This document shows, piece after piece, positions 37,642-47,522 of a stretch of DNA of 64,000 nucleotides. A program made the position numbers and the translations under genes. Source of the stretch: Natronohydrobacter sp. (GTDB lineage Bacteria > Pseudomonadota > Alphaproteobacteria > Rhodobacterales > Rhodobacteraceae). The stretch spans positions 1-64,000 of the forward strand of contig JAFIEL010000002.1 of assembly GCA_020832585.1 (NCBI GenBank), read 5' to 3'. Each line of letters starts with the position of its first letter. The stretch's first letter is position 1. Under the pieces are notes generated by a model that did no database searches, was not told the origin of the DNA, and saw only the letters and a program-made list of their open reading frames with translations.

Positions 37642-38667
37642 ATGGCGCGCAAACCGACGTTGACGGATCTGGCGCAGGCCGCAGGGGTCAGTCTGGCCAC
37701 AGTCGACCGTGCACTTCATGGGCGGGGTCATGTCTCGGCCCGCACCTTGGCACGGATTCAGGCCGCAGCTTCACAGACAGGCTTTCATGCGCCTGGGTTC
37801 CTGCCTGCAGCCGCGTCACCTGCCCCGGTTCGGCTGGGGTTCGTTCTGCACAAGGGCAATCAGGAATTCTATCGCAATCTGACCCTTGCCCTTGAGCGCG
37901 CGTGTCATGCGCGCAGCGATTTCGACATCACACCTGAATTCCGCTATGCGGCTTCGCAGGCACCAGATGATTTCTGCGCTGAACTGGCTGTCGTCAGCGA
38001 GACCTGTGCAGCCTTGGCGACTTCGGCGATCACGCATGCAAAAGTGGCAAAGTTCGGCGCGCGGCTGATGCAATGTGACCTGCCGATCTTTGCTCTGCTG
38101 AACGACTTTGGCCGCGATGCTCATTTCGGATACTTCGGACTGGACAATTTGCGTGTCGGTCGGATCGCAGGCTGGATGATGGCGCAACGACTGCAAGCGG
38201 GCGGGCGCGCGGCTGTCTTTGTCGGCGGCAACCGCTGGCATGGTCACGCCCTGCGCGAAACCGGATTTCGGAGCGCATTGCGCGAATATGCACCACAAAT
38301 GGATGTGCTGGACACATTGGTCAATCTGGAGACCCGGCAAGTGACCTATGAGGCGACACTCAATCTGCTCGACCGACATCCGGACCTGCGCGGTATCTAT
38401 GTCGCCGGGGGCGGAATGGAGGGGGCGATTGCCGCCCTCAGAGAAGTGCGCCCGGCGGACAAGGTGGCGTTGATCGTCAATGAACTGACTTCGGAAAGTC
38501 GCGCGGCGCTTGCGGATCGCTATGCAATGTTGGCCATCGCGACCCCTGTCGATACGCTGGCCACGTCACTGGTCGAGGCCATGCTGCGCGCAACACAAGA
38601 CCCGAAGACAGCACCACGCCGCGCCATCGTGTTCGAGCCCGCACTTTGGGTGCCGGAGTCATTTTGA
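37642..38667 (+). CDS. LacI family transcriptional regulator (paralogue of 34134-35165)
   Basis: MARKPTLTDLAQAAGVSLATVDRALHGRGHVSARTLARIQAAA HTH; extended identity to the other LacI. Confidence 0.9.
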   Translation: MARKPTLTDLAQAAGVSLATVDRALHGRGHVSARTLARIQAAASQTGFHAPGFLPAAASPAPVRLGFVLHKGNQEFYRNLTLALERACHARSDFDITPEFRYAASQAPDDFCAELAVVSETCAALATSAITHAKVAKFGARLMQCDLPIFALLNDFGRDAHFGYFGLDNLRVGRIAGWMMAQRLQAGGRAAVFVGGNRWHGHALRETGFRSALREYAPQMDVLDTLVNLETRQVTYEATLNLLDRHPDLRGIYVAGGGMEGAIAALREVRPADKVALIVNELTSESRAALADRYAMLAIATPVDTLATSLVEAMLRATQDPKTAPRRAIVFEPALWVPESF

Positions 38668-38830
38668 CCGGTGCGGACGATACGGCCGCGTCGCTTTGTG
38701 GGCTATCCAAGCGGGGGCGAGGCAGATCCGTTATGACATCGATGCCCTGACAACTGGCCTGCAATCCCGATTCCTTGCCCATGGGATTGGTGATATTGCG
38801 GCAAGGCTGGCAGAATGTGCGTATTCGGGT

Positions 38831-39865
38831 TCAGTAGCGGAGCGCCATCTCGGCCAATGACCGCACCCGGATGTGTTCTGCCTGCCCTGCCGTGCCGAAT
38901 GCTTCGAATTTCAGGACGCATTGCGCCTGCATCGCCGCCATTGCGGGCTTGAGATATTTGCGTGGATCAAATTCCGATGGCGACCCGGCAAAGACCTGAC
39001 GGATTGCCGCTGTCGCGGCCAGACGCAGATCGGTGTCGATATTCACCTTGCGCACACCGTGTCGGATCCCGCGCTGGATCTCCTCGATCGGCACGCCCCA
39101 GGTTGGTTTGATGTCGCCGCCGAACTGGTTGATTTTCAAGCAAAGCTCTTCCGGCACACTCGACGAGCCATGCATCACAAGATGCGTATCCGGCAGGCGC
39201 TTGTGAATGGCTTCGATAACATCCATCGCCAGCACATCGCCGTCGGGTTTTCGGGTAAACTTGTAGGCCCCGTGACTGGTGCCCATCGCGACGGCCAGGG
39301 CATCGACACATGTTTGCGCGACGAAACGCTCGGCTTCGTCCGGGTCGGTCAGAAGCTGTTCGTGGCTCAGCTTTCCGGTCGCGCCATGCCCGTCTTCCTG
39401 ATCGCCCATTCCGGTTTCCAGCGACCCCAGAACGCCCAGTTCCCCCTCGACCGAAACCCCGGCGGCATGGGCCATCCTGACCACCTCGCGTGTGACCGCA
39501 ACATTATAGGCATAGTCCGCAGGCGTCGTGCCATCTTCGCGCAACGAGCCATCCATCATCACCGAAGTGAAACCATGCTGGATGGCGGTGGCGCAGGTGC
39601 CCAGATTATTGCCGTGATCAAGATGCATGCACAGGGGGATATGCGGATACAGTTCGGTCAGCGCATCGATGAGCTTTGCCAGAACGATATCATTGGCATA
39701 GGCGCGCGCACCCCGGCTGGCCTGCAAGATGACAGGCGATCCGGTGGCATCGGCAGCGGCCATGATGGCAAGCCCCTGTTCCATGTTCGACATGTTGAAA
39801 GCCGGAACCGCATAGCCGTTTTCGGCGGCATGGTCGAGCAATTGGCGCAGGGTGATGCGGGGCAT
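38831..39865 (-). CDS. fba: Class II fructose-bisphosphate aldolase
   Basis: [59 protein letters not shown]. Confidence 0.9.
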   Translation of the reverse strand: MPRITLRQLLDHAAENGYAVPAFNMSNMEQGLAIMAAADATGSPVILQASRGARAYANDIVLAKLIDALTELYPHIPLCMHLDHGNNLGTCATAIQHGFTSVMMDGSLREDGTTPADYAYNVAVTREVVRMAHAAGVSVEGELGVLGSLETGMGDQEDGHGATGKLSHEQLLTDPDEAERFVAQTCVDALAVAMGTSHGAYKFTRKPDGDVLAMDVIEAIHKRLPDTHLVMHGSSSVPEELCLKINQFGGDIKPTWGVPIEEIQRGIRHGVRKVNIDTDLRLAATAAIRQVFAGSPSEFDPRKYLKPAMAAMQAQCVLKFEAFGTAGQAEHIRVRSLAEMALRY

Positions 39866-39867
39866 GA

Positions 39868-40890
39868 TCAGGGCTCCTGATGTCCGGTTTGAGAAAGATA
39901 GTCGCCAAGGGTCGCAACTTCCGCGCGTGCCCCGAAATACAGCGGAACGCGCTGATGCGGATGGTCGGGAATCATATCGAGGATGGGTATCGCCCCGTCC
40001 GTTGCGGCACCCCCGGCCTGTTCGATCAGAAACGCGATCGGGCTGGCTTCGTAGCACAGCCGAAGAACGCCGTTTTCATATCCGGGACGGCGATCTGCGG
40101 GGTAGAAGAAAACCCCGCCTTTGTGCAGGATGCGGTTCAGATCCCCAACCGCTGCCGCAATCCAGCGCATGTTGAAATCACGCGCCCGAGGCCCCTCGGC
40201 CCCATGCAGGAGATCAGCAACATAGCGTTGCAGGCCAACTGGCCAATGACGCTGGTTGGACGCGTTGAAAGCAATGGTCGCAGAGTCTGGTGCAAGCACC
40301 GCACGCGGTATTCCGACATGGAACTGACCCGAGACCGGATCGAGTGTCGCAATGCTGACCCCATCCCCCAGGCTGAAGCCGAAATCGACCGAATGCCCGA
40401 AGGACAGATAGGCGGCGGCGATGGCCTGACGACCGGGCCGCAGGAAGGACTCGCCGCGTGGGAAGATGCAGAACAAGGCCCCGAGCGGGGCTCCGATCCC
40501 GATACTGCCCGATCCGTCGATGGGGTCCATCGCAATATCAAACAGCCCATCGGGATCCAGCTCGACCACGGCATCGGCCTCTTCTGACAGAACCTTGGCG
40601 ACAGGCAAATCCCGGAACAACGCAAGAAAATGTTGATGTGCGCCAAGATCGAGGGCCTTTTGTGCATCGCCAGAGCTGTTTTCCCCGATCCGCGCCGCAG
40701 GATCACCGGGCAACCGCCCTTGCGCCAGCCGCCGGGAAAGCGGAATACCTGCCTGTGCGATCCGCAAAACAAGTTCTGCAAGCGCCAGGGACTGTTGATC
40801 CGTGCCTGCGGCTGCTTTCAGAAACTCCTGAAGCGACGGGTCGGTGATCTTCGCGTCCGACCCAAGCACAAGACTTGCAACTGCCATCAT
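39868..40890 (-). CDS. fbp: Class I fructose-1,6-bisphosphatase
   Basis: [43 protein letters not shown] metal-binding DPIDGS motif, GGVFFYPAD. Confidence 0.9.
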   Translation of the reverse strand: MMAVASLVLGSDAKITDPSLQEFLKAAAGTDQQSLALAELVLRIAQAGIPLSRRLAQGRLPGDPAARIGENSSGDAQKALDLGAHQHFLALFRDLPVAKVLSEEADAVVELDPDGLFDIAMDPIDGSGSIGIGAPLGALFCIFPRGESFLRPGRQAIAAAYLSFGHSVDFGFSLGDGVSIATLDPVSGQFHVGIPRAVLAPDSATIAFNASNQRHWPVGLQRYVADLLHGAEGPRARDFNMRWIAAAVGDLNRILHKGGVFFYPADRRPGYENGVLRLCYEASPIAFLIEQAGGAATDGAIPILDMIPDHPHQRVPLYFGARAEVATLGDYLSQTGHQEP

Positions 40891-41047
40891 GACACCCAGC
40901 TTCGCAAGCGGCGGGCGGGCTGCACCATGTCAATCATCGTCCGACTCCTGCGCTGGGTAAGGCATTGGCCAAAGTTCCGCAGCAATTACTGCACCGCTTT
41001 TCAAATCACAATATATAATCTCATTTTAACATTGATAGCGTTATTTT

Positions 41048-41066
41048 TGTGATATAGGGTGTGATA
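41048..41066. promoter_or_regulatory. Candidate DeoR operator repeats upstream of the DeoR gene
   Basis: TGTGATA at 41048-41054 and 41060-41066 (12-bp period) plus imperfect inverse AATCACA at 41004-41010. Confidence 0.4.
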
Positions 41067-41081
41067 GTGGGGAGGCGCAGC

Positions 41082-41861
41082 ATGAAACGCGAAGAACGGC
41101 ACCAAGAGATCATGGATCTGCTGGTTGCAGAGGGAGAGGTCGAGCTGGACGCCCTCGCCGTTCATTTTGCCGTATCGCGCATGACCATTCACCGTGATCT
41201 TGACGAGCTGGAAGCGGCGGGGCTGTTGCGCAAGATCAGGGGCGGGGCGACCATTCGTTCCGGAACCCGGTTCGAAAGCGACTTCCGCTTCCGCGAAAGG
41301 CGCGACGCACAGGCCAAGGCCCTGATGGCCCAGACCGCTGCCGACCTGGTGGAGCCGGGGATGACCGTCATCATCAATGACGGCTCCATGGCGGCGGTCC
41401 TTGGTCAGCACCTGGTCAGGAAGCGCCCGCTGACCGTGATCACGAATAACGCAGCGGTCATCGACATGCTCCGCAGTGAAGCCGGGATCACCCTGATCGC
41501 GCTGGGGGGCGTGTATTCGGTGAAATTCAATGCCTTCTTCGGCAAGGTGACGGAAGACGCCTTGACGCAATTGCGGGCCGACATTGCCTTCATTTCCTCG
41601 CCTGCCGTTTCGGGGCTTGACGTTTTTCACATGGATGACAGCGTGGTCAGATCAAAGCGGGCGATGATGATGGCCGCTGCGCATTCTGTGCTGCTGGTCA
41701 ATCACACGCGCTTTGGTCAGATCGCGCTGCATCGTCTGGCCAGCCTGTCGGAATTTTCCCGGATCATCACGGACCGCTGTCCGGGCCCTGATTTTGTCGC
41801 GGAATTGTCAGGCAAGGGTCTGGCGTTGACCGTTGCGACAGCCACAGAGGATGACACATGA
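41082..41861 (+). CDS. DeoR/GlpR family transcriptional regulator
   Basis: MKREERHQEIMDLLVAEGEVELDALAVHFAVSRMTIHRDLDELEAAGLLRKIRGGA. Confidence 0.92.
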   Translation: MKREERHQEIMDLLVAEGEVELDALAVHFAVSRMTIHRDLDELEAAGLLRKIRGGATIRSGTRFESDFRFRERRDAQAKALMAQTAADLVEPGMTVIINDGSMAAVLGQHLVRKRPLTVITNNAAVIDMLRSEAGITLIALGGVYSVKFNAFFGKVTEDALTQLRADIAFISSPAVSGLDVFHMDDSVVRSKRAMMMAAAHSVLLVNHTRFGQIALHRLASLSEFSRIITDRCPGPDFVAELSGKGLALTVATATEDDT

Positions 41862-42631
41862 CGCAACCGCATGTCTGGATCGGCACAAGCTGGAAGATGA
41901 ACAAGACGCTGGCAGAAGCGGAAGAATTCGCACAGCGGCTGGCACAGGCCGATGGCGCGCGTGACAGGCGCATCCAGCGCTTTGTCATTCCGCCCTTTAC
42001 CATGCTGCGCGAAGTGCGGAAGAGTCTGGACGCAACCTCGGTGAAGGTCGGCGCGCAGAACATGCACTGGGCCGATCACGGCGCCTGGACGGGCGAGGTG
42101 TCCCCGGTGATGCTGACCGACTGCGCGCTGCACATGGTCGAACTGGGTCACTCCGAAAGGCGCAGGCATTTTGGCGAAACCGACGAAACCGTAGGTCTGA
42201 AAACAGCCGCTGCCCTGCGCCATGGGCTGATACCGCTCATCTGCATCGGGGAAACGCTAGCCGAACGTGAAAGCGGTCGGGCTGCTGACGTGCTGGCACA
42301 GCAGGTTCGCGCGGCGCTGTCGTCCATTCCTGAAGTGCTACGATCAGCGCAGATCCTGCTCGCATATGAACCTGTTTGGGCTATTGGCGAGGGCGGAATC
42401 CCTGCAACATCAGACTATGCGGACGCGCGTCACGCAGAGATCATCGACATCGCCTGTCAGGTTCTGGGACGACGCATTCCTTGCCTCTATGGGGGCTCGG
42501 TCAATGCCCAGAACTGCGCCGAGTTGATCACCTGTCCACATATCGACGGGTTGTTCATCGGGCGCGCCGCCTGGGCTGTGGAAGGCTATCTTGACATTCT
42601 GGACCGCTGTTCGGCGGCACTACAAACCTGA
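41858..42631 (+). CDS. Triose-phosphate isomerase family protein (tetrulose-phosphate isomerase candidate)
   Basis: [59 protein letters not shown]. Confidence 0.9.
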   Translation: MTQPHVWIGTSWKMNKTLAEAEEFAQRLAQADGARDRRIQRFVIPPFTMLREVRKSLDATSVKVGAQNMHWADHGAWTGEVSPVMLTDCALHMVELGHSERRRHFGETDETVGLKTAAALRHGLIPLICIGETLAERESGRAADVLAQQVRAALSSIPEVLRSAQILLAYEPVWAIGEGGIPATSDYADARHAEIIDIACQVLGRRIPCLYGGSVNAQNCAELITCPHIDGLFIGRAAWAVEGYLDILDRCSAALQT

Positions 42632-42644
42632 AAGGACCAACCTG

Positions 42645-43103
42645 ATGAAGATTGCAGTTGCAGGCGACAGCGCTGGCGAGGGATTGGCGAAGATGCTCGC
42701 CGACCATCTGAAAGCCACCCATGAAGTGGCCGAGATCTCGCGCCAAGCCGATCTGCCCGATGATTTCTACGCCAACCTGTCCGAGCGCGTGGCCCTTGCG
42801 GTCCTGCAGGGGCAGTATGACCGCGCAATACTGGTTTGCGGGACGGGGATCGGGGTGTGCATGTCCGCGAACAAGGTGCCGGGCATCCGTGCGGCCCAGT
42901 GCCATGACACCTATTCCGCCGAACGCGCGGCCCTGTCAAACAATGCGCAAATCATCACCATGGGCGCGCGAGTGATCGGGGTGGAACTGGCCAAGGCGAT
43001 TGCCGACGCCTATCTCGCGCAATCCTTCGACCCAGAGGGCCGATCAGCCAGCAATGTCCGCGCCATTGACGATGTCGACGCAAAATACCGCAATGCGGGA
43101 TGA
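42645..43103 (+). CDS. RpiB/LacAB family sugar-phosphate isomerase
   Basis: [66 protein letters not shown]. Confidence 0.9.
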   Translation: MKIAVAGDSAGEGLAKMLADHLKATHEVAEISRQADLPDDFYANLSERVALAVLQGQYDRAILVCGTGIGVCMSANKVPGIRAAQCHDTYSAERAALSNNAQIITMGARVIGVELAKAIADAYLAQSFDPEGRSASNVRAIDDVDAKYRNAG

Positions 43104-43107
43104 AAGC

Positions 43108-45186
43108 TCACGACCGGGTCCAGGAAAACCCGTCGCAGGGCGCGTCCAGCAAGCTGGCGAGTTCCTCGTCCAGCGACATCAGTGTGATCGAGGCCCCAAC
43201 CATATCGAGCGATGTGCAGTAATGCCCGACAAGGGTCATATGTGTGCTGGCCCCGCGCGCGGCCAGACGTTGCTGCAACCGTCTGTTCAGGACCATCAAC
43301 TCGATCATCGGCGTTCCGCCCAATGAGTTGACGAGCACCGCCACTCGATGACCAGACTGCAAATCCATCGCAGCGAAAAGCTGGTCGCAGATCTGATCGA
43401 CGATGCGATCTGCTGTCAAAAGCTTCTGGCGCTGCACGCCGGGTTCTCCATGCACGCCAACGCCGAATTCCAGATCATCCTCGGCCAGTGTGAAACTCGG
43501 GCGGCGCGTCTCTGGCATCGAACACGGTTCCAGCGCGACACCGATGGTGTGACAGGCAGCGTTGGCCTTGCGCGCAAGCCGCTCACATTCGTCCAGACTG
43601 TCCATGCGTGCGCTGGCAGCCCCTGCGACCTTGAACACAAACACATTTCCGGCAGTGCCGCGGCGCGCATCGCGGTCTTCGAACCCGCTCGAGGCAATGT
43701 CATCGGTTGTGCGGATTGTCCGCACCCGTATCCCTTCGGCGGCGGCCAGTTCAGAGGCCATGTCGAAATTCATCACATCGCCGGTATAATTTCCGTAGAT
43801 ATAGAGCACCCCCTGCCCCTGATCTGCAAACCGCGTGCAGGTCAGGATCCGATCCGGCGGCGGGCTGGAAAACACGTTTCCGATGGCCACGGCATCTGCA
43901 AGCCCCTGTCCGACAAAGCCCAGAAAGGCAGGCTCGTGCCCCGCACCGCCGCCGATGACGATACCGACCTTGCCCGCTTTGCGTGGCGCACTGGCCCCAA
44001 TGGCGCGTGCTGATCCGTCGATTGACCGGATATGCCCCGGATAGGCAGCGCATGCGCCTTCCATTGCCTCATTGACCACATCACGCGGATCGTTGAGGAA
44101 CTTCTTGATCTGCGTGCGCCCCGGTGCCGGGGTTGTGCCATCGGTCAGGGGCGCGTCCTTGGTGCGCGTGGTGCTGACATATCGGCCCAGCCGGATATCT
44201 AGCGTGCGCAGGATACCTTCTGCCGTGTCCGAATCGATGACCAGCGTGGTGACATAGCCGCCGCGCAAACCGGCAAGGATGGGCTGCACCTTGTCGAACC
44301 CTGCCGCGACCAGCAAGCGTGTCGGCACTTTGCGCAAATCCTCCAGCGACAGGCCGATGAAACGCTCGGACAATGGTCCCGCAACAGGCGCACCGTGCGC
44401 GTCTATGAATTGCCCTGCCAGCGATCCAACGGCCTGATCGTAGAAATCGTGCTGTTGCAGCGCATTGTCGAAGAAGCCGCTGCTATGGATTGTCGACTTG
44501 GGGCGCAGCGAGGACACACCGAACAACACCCGATCAAGTCGCGAGAGATATTGCAACTGCTCTGCCACCACCGTCTCGCCCAACAGCAGATCGCGTGCCT
44601 GCGCCGACGAGACGATGGCGGGTGCCGAAATCGGAACGCAGCGCGCACCAATATTGTCGGCAAGCCGGGTCGCACAGGATTCGGGCGAATACGGGATCTT
44701 GGCAGTGGTGCCGCCAGTTGCCTGAACCACCGTCACATCGCGCAATCCGTCCAGCCTTGCGGCCTGTGCAAGGGCCAGCATCGTGCGCCCCCAAGTGATC
44801 GCAAGTGTATCGCCAGCATGCACAAGGGTTGGCAAGATGCCTGCAGCAGCGTGGCCCACGCGCTCGATCAGCGATCGCCCTTCGCCTTGCGAGGGCACCA
44901 CAAGGCAGTTTTCCAGTCCAAACTGATCTTCCAGCGCGCGCGCCAGCGTGACCGAGCGCATATGTTCATGCGAGATCGAGATATTGACGATCCCGCGCGC
45001 CCGCGCGTCGGCCAGATAGGCATTGACCGTCGGACGAGACGCCCCCATTGCATCCGCGATTTCGCTCTGGGTCAGCCCTTCCTGATAATACAGCCAGCTT
45101 GCCCAGAGCAGAGGATCATCTCCGAAGCGCATCGGCGGACGGATGGTTCCGGCCTCGCGCAAGGGGCGCCCGCGCGTGCCCGCCAT
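43108..45186 (-). CDS. SorC-type sugar-binding transcriptional regulator fused to dihydroxyacetone kinase subunit DhaK
   Basis: N-term LLWASWLYYQEGLTQSEIADAMGASRPTVNAYLADARARG + SorC sugar-binding domain; C-term GGGAGHEPAFLGFVGQG ... LEFGVGVHGEPGVQ (DhaK); start coupled (TGATG) to the upstream dhaL. Confidence 0.92.
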   Translation of the reverse strand: MAGTRGRPLREAGTIRPPMRFGDDPLLWASWLYYQEGLTQSEIADAMGASRPTVNAYLADARARGIVNISISHEHMRSVTLARALEDQFGLENCLVVPSQGEGRSLIERVGHAAAGILPTLVHAGDTLAITWGRTMLALAQAARLDGLRDVTVVQATGGTTAKIPYSPESCATRLADNIGARCVPISAPAIVSSAQARDLLLGETVVAEQLQYLSRLDRVLFGVSSLRPKSTIHSSGFFDNALQQHDFYDQAVGSLAGQFIDAHGAPVAGPLSERFIGLSLEDLRKVPTRLLVAAGFDKVQPILAGLRGGYVTTLVIDSDTAEGILRTLDIRLGRYVSTTRTKDAPLTDGTTPAPGRTQIKKFLNDPRDVVNEAMEGACAAYPGHIRSIDGSARAIGASAPRKAGKVGIVIGGGAGHEPAFLGFVGQGLADAVAIGNVFSSPPPDRILTCTRFADQGQGVLYIYGNYTGDVMNFDMASELAAAEGIRVRTIRTTDDIASSGFEDRDARRGTAGNVFVFKVAGAASARMDSLDECERLARKANAACHTIGVALEPCSMPETRRPSFTLAEDDLEFGVGVHGEPGVQRQKLLTADRIVDQICDQLFAAMDLQSGHRVAVLVNSLGGTPMIELMVLNRRLQQRLAARGASTHMTLVGHYCTSLDMVGASITLMSLDEELASLLDAPCDGFSWTRS

Positions 45187-45866
45187 CAGCTTGCACGCTC
45201 GAGCACAGTGTCGCAAATCGCGCAGATGACTTCGACACTCGACACTGCGCCGGGGTCCAGATGCCCGATGCTGCGCTCTTGCAGACGGGCCGCGCGCCCC
45301 CTTGCCGACATGAGTGCTGCAGTTTCCGCGCAGGCATTGCGCGCGGCGTCACAGGTCTGACGGGCGATGTCAGAAGCCGGTAGCCCTGCACGCGCTGCAC
45401 GCTGCGCGGCCTGTGACGCGGGCAACCAGACATCGAGCATGGTCTTGTCGCCCGGCTGCGCCTGACCGCGTTTGCGGATACCCTCGGCACAGGCCGACAG
45501 CATCAACCCCAACTGGTCCAGTGTCAGGGGGGCGTTCTTTTCCAGACAGGTCGCGGCTTCAAGAAAGGCAGAGGCATAAAGCGGGCCGACCGTCGCGCCG
45601 ACCTCGCCCAGAAAGGCTTGCGCGGCGAGGCGCATCAACTCGGGCGGCGCTGCCGGGCCGCGTTTGCGCAGCATCCGGTCAATCGCGGCAAAACCATTCG
45701 CCATGGAGATGCCGTGGTCGCCGTCGCCGATTTCGCCATCAAGCTGGCACAGCGCCTGCCGCTTGCCTTCCAGCCGCACGGTGGCGAGCCGGAACATATC
45801 CGCGATGAATGGCGCATCGATCCCTGTCATGGCGCTATGGTTGGCGCTTTCGACAGGGGTTTTCAA
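45186..45866 (-). CDS. dhaL: Dihydroxyacetone kinase subunit DhaL
   Basis: DGEIGDGDHGISMANGFAA nucleotide/Mg motif, GATVGPLYASAFLEAA. Confidence 0.9.
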   Translation of the reverse strand: MKTPVESANHSAMTGIDAPFIADMFRLATVRLEGKRQALCQLDGEIGDGDHGISMANGFAAIDRMLRKRGPAAPPELMRLAAQAFLGEVGATVGPLYASAFLEAATCLEKNAPLTLDQLGLMLSACAEGIRKRGQAQPGDKTMLDVWLPASQAAQRAARAGLPASDIARQTCDAARNACAETAALMSARGRAARLQERSIGHLDPGAVSSVEVICAICDTVLERAS

Positions 45867-46510
45867 GCGCTTTCCAGCCTGCGGCTCAACCCCTCTGCGA
45901 AACCGGCCAGGATCAGGGCGCAGGAACTTGCACCCGCGTCCAGCACCCCGCGCGAGCGTTCGCCCAGCCGGGCCGATCGCCCGATCTTCGCCACCATGTC
46001 CACTGTGCTGTCGCGCCCGTTTTCGGCGGCGGCGCGCATCGCGGCAAGCGCGGTGCCAAACGCCGCGCCGCGCGCCTGTTCAAGCTCGAACGCCTCTACC
46101 GCCGGAACCAGCGCATCCAGCAGCGTCTTGTCGCCGACCTTGGCCGCGCCAATATCCTGCACCCCGTCCAAGCCTGCCCGGATCATCCGGCCAAAAGCGG
46201 CGCTGTCTATCGCATCAGCCCCGGACAGCGCATCGGCCATGTCGGAAAACATCATCCCGTAAAGCGGCCCCATCGACCCGCCGATTTCCGACATCAACAC
46301 ATCGGACAGGGTTTCCATCGCCTCGGTCAGCGTTGCTTCGGGGCTGATCCGTTCGGCAGCCCGGCCAAAGCCCTTGGCCATGTTGATCCCGTGATCACCA
46401 TCACCGATCTTGCCGTCGATCTCGGACAGCCAGGCCTTGTTCGCGACGATCACAGACGCAATTTCACGCAGGATTTCGCCCGCCCCGGCATTTGGAATGG
46501 CATCCATCAT
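45863..46510 (-). CDS. dhaL: Dihydroxyacetone kinase subunit DhaL (second copy)
   Basis: DGKIGDGDHGINMAKGFGRA, GGSMGPLYGMMFSDMA. Confidence 0.9.
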   Translation of the reverse strand: MMDAIPNAGAGEILREIASVIVANKAWLSEIDGKIGDGDHGINMAKGFGRAAERISPEATLTEAMETLSDVLMSEIGGSMGPLYGMMFSDMADALSGADAIDSAAFGRMIRAGLDGVQDIGAAKVGDKTLLDALVPAVEAFELEQARGAAFGTALAAMRAAAENGRDSTVDMVAKIGRSARLGERSRGVLDAGASSCALILAGFAEGLSRRLESA

Positions 46511-46519
46511 CCTGTCCTT

Positions 46520-47512
46520 TCAGAAGCCAGGGCAAGCGCAATCGAGATCGAGAAGCGCCTTCAACTCATCATCCAGCGCCATCACGGTCAGTGTGGCCCC
46601 CACCATGTCCAGCGAGGTGAAGTAATTTCCGACATAGGGCCGCCAGACCTTCAGCCCCCGCGCTTCAATCTGCTGCGCCATTCGGTCATACAGGACATAG
46701 AGTTCATTGACCGGCGTCGCCCCGAGGCCCGAGACCAGCACCGCGACCTCGGCACCTGCAGGCAGGTCGTGATCGTCAAGCACGATCCGCACCATGTCAT
46801 CGGCCACATCATTGGCCCGGCCAAGCGCCTCGACCCGCACACCGGGTTCGCCGTGATGGCCGATGCCGACCTCCATCTTTCCGGGCTCGATCTGGAAATT
46901 CGGATGCCCGACTGCAGGCAGCGTGCATGGCCCCAAACCCACACCCACCGAACGGCAATTATCGATGGCCTTCTGTGCGGCCGCAATCACGCCCGCCAGA
47001 TCGGCACCCTCTGCCGCCTTGGCCGCGCCTATTTTCCACATGAATATCTCACCAGCGACACCGCGTCGTTTTTCGCGTTCGTCCGGCGGGGCCGAGCAGA
47101 CATCATCATTGGCAACCACGGTTTCCACTGTGATGTTGTCCTTGGTGGCCATCTTGCGGGCCATTTTCACATTCATGTTGTCGCCAGCATAATTGCCATA
47201 CAACACCGCGACGCCCGCCCCGCCATCCGCCGCCCGGATCGCATCGTGAAAGGTCTTGGCCGTGGGCGAGGAAAACAGCTCGCCAACCGCGACCGCATCG
47301 AGCATGTTGCGCCCGGCATAGCCAATGAAGGCAGGTTCATGCCCGGACCCGCCGCCTGTGATGACGCCAACCCGACCCGGCGTCGCCGCCCAGTTCGACA
47401 CGACCACGCGCGGATTATCCGGCGACAAATGCACCATGTCACGATGGGCGCGCACGAAACCGGCAACGGTTTCATCGACGATATCATCGGGATTGTTGAA
47501 AAAACGTTGCAT
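46520..47512 (-). CDS. dhaK: Dihydroxyacetone kinase subunit DhaK (second, standalone)
   Basis: MQRFFNNPDDIVDETVAGFVRAH, GGGSGHEPAFIGYAG, MEVGIGHHGEPGVRVE. Confidence 0.92.
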   Translation of the reverse strand: MQRFFNNPDDIVDETVAGFVRAHRDMVHLSPDNPRVVVSNWAATPGRVGVITGGGSGHEPAFIGYAGRNMLDAVAVGELFSSPTAKTFHDAIRAADGGAGVAVLYGNYAGDNMNVKMARKMATKDNITVETVVANDDVCSAPPDEREKRRGVAGEIFMWKIGAAKAAEGADLAGVIAAAQKAIDNCRSVGVGLGPCTLPAVGHPNFQIEPGKMEVGIGHHGEPGVRVEALGRANDVADDMVRIVLDDHDLPAGAEVAVLVSGLGATPVNELYVLYDRMAQQIEARGLKVWRPYVGNYFTSLDMVGATLTVMALDDELKALLDLDCACPGF

Positions 47513-47522
47513 GTTTCTGTCC

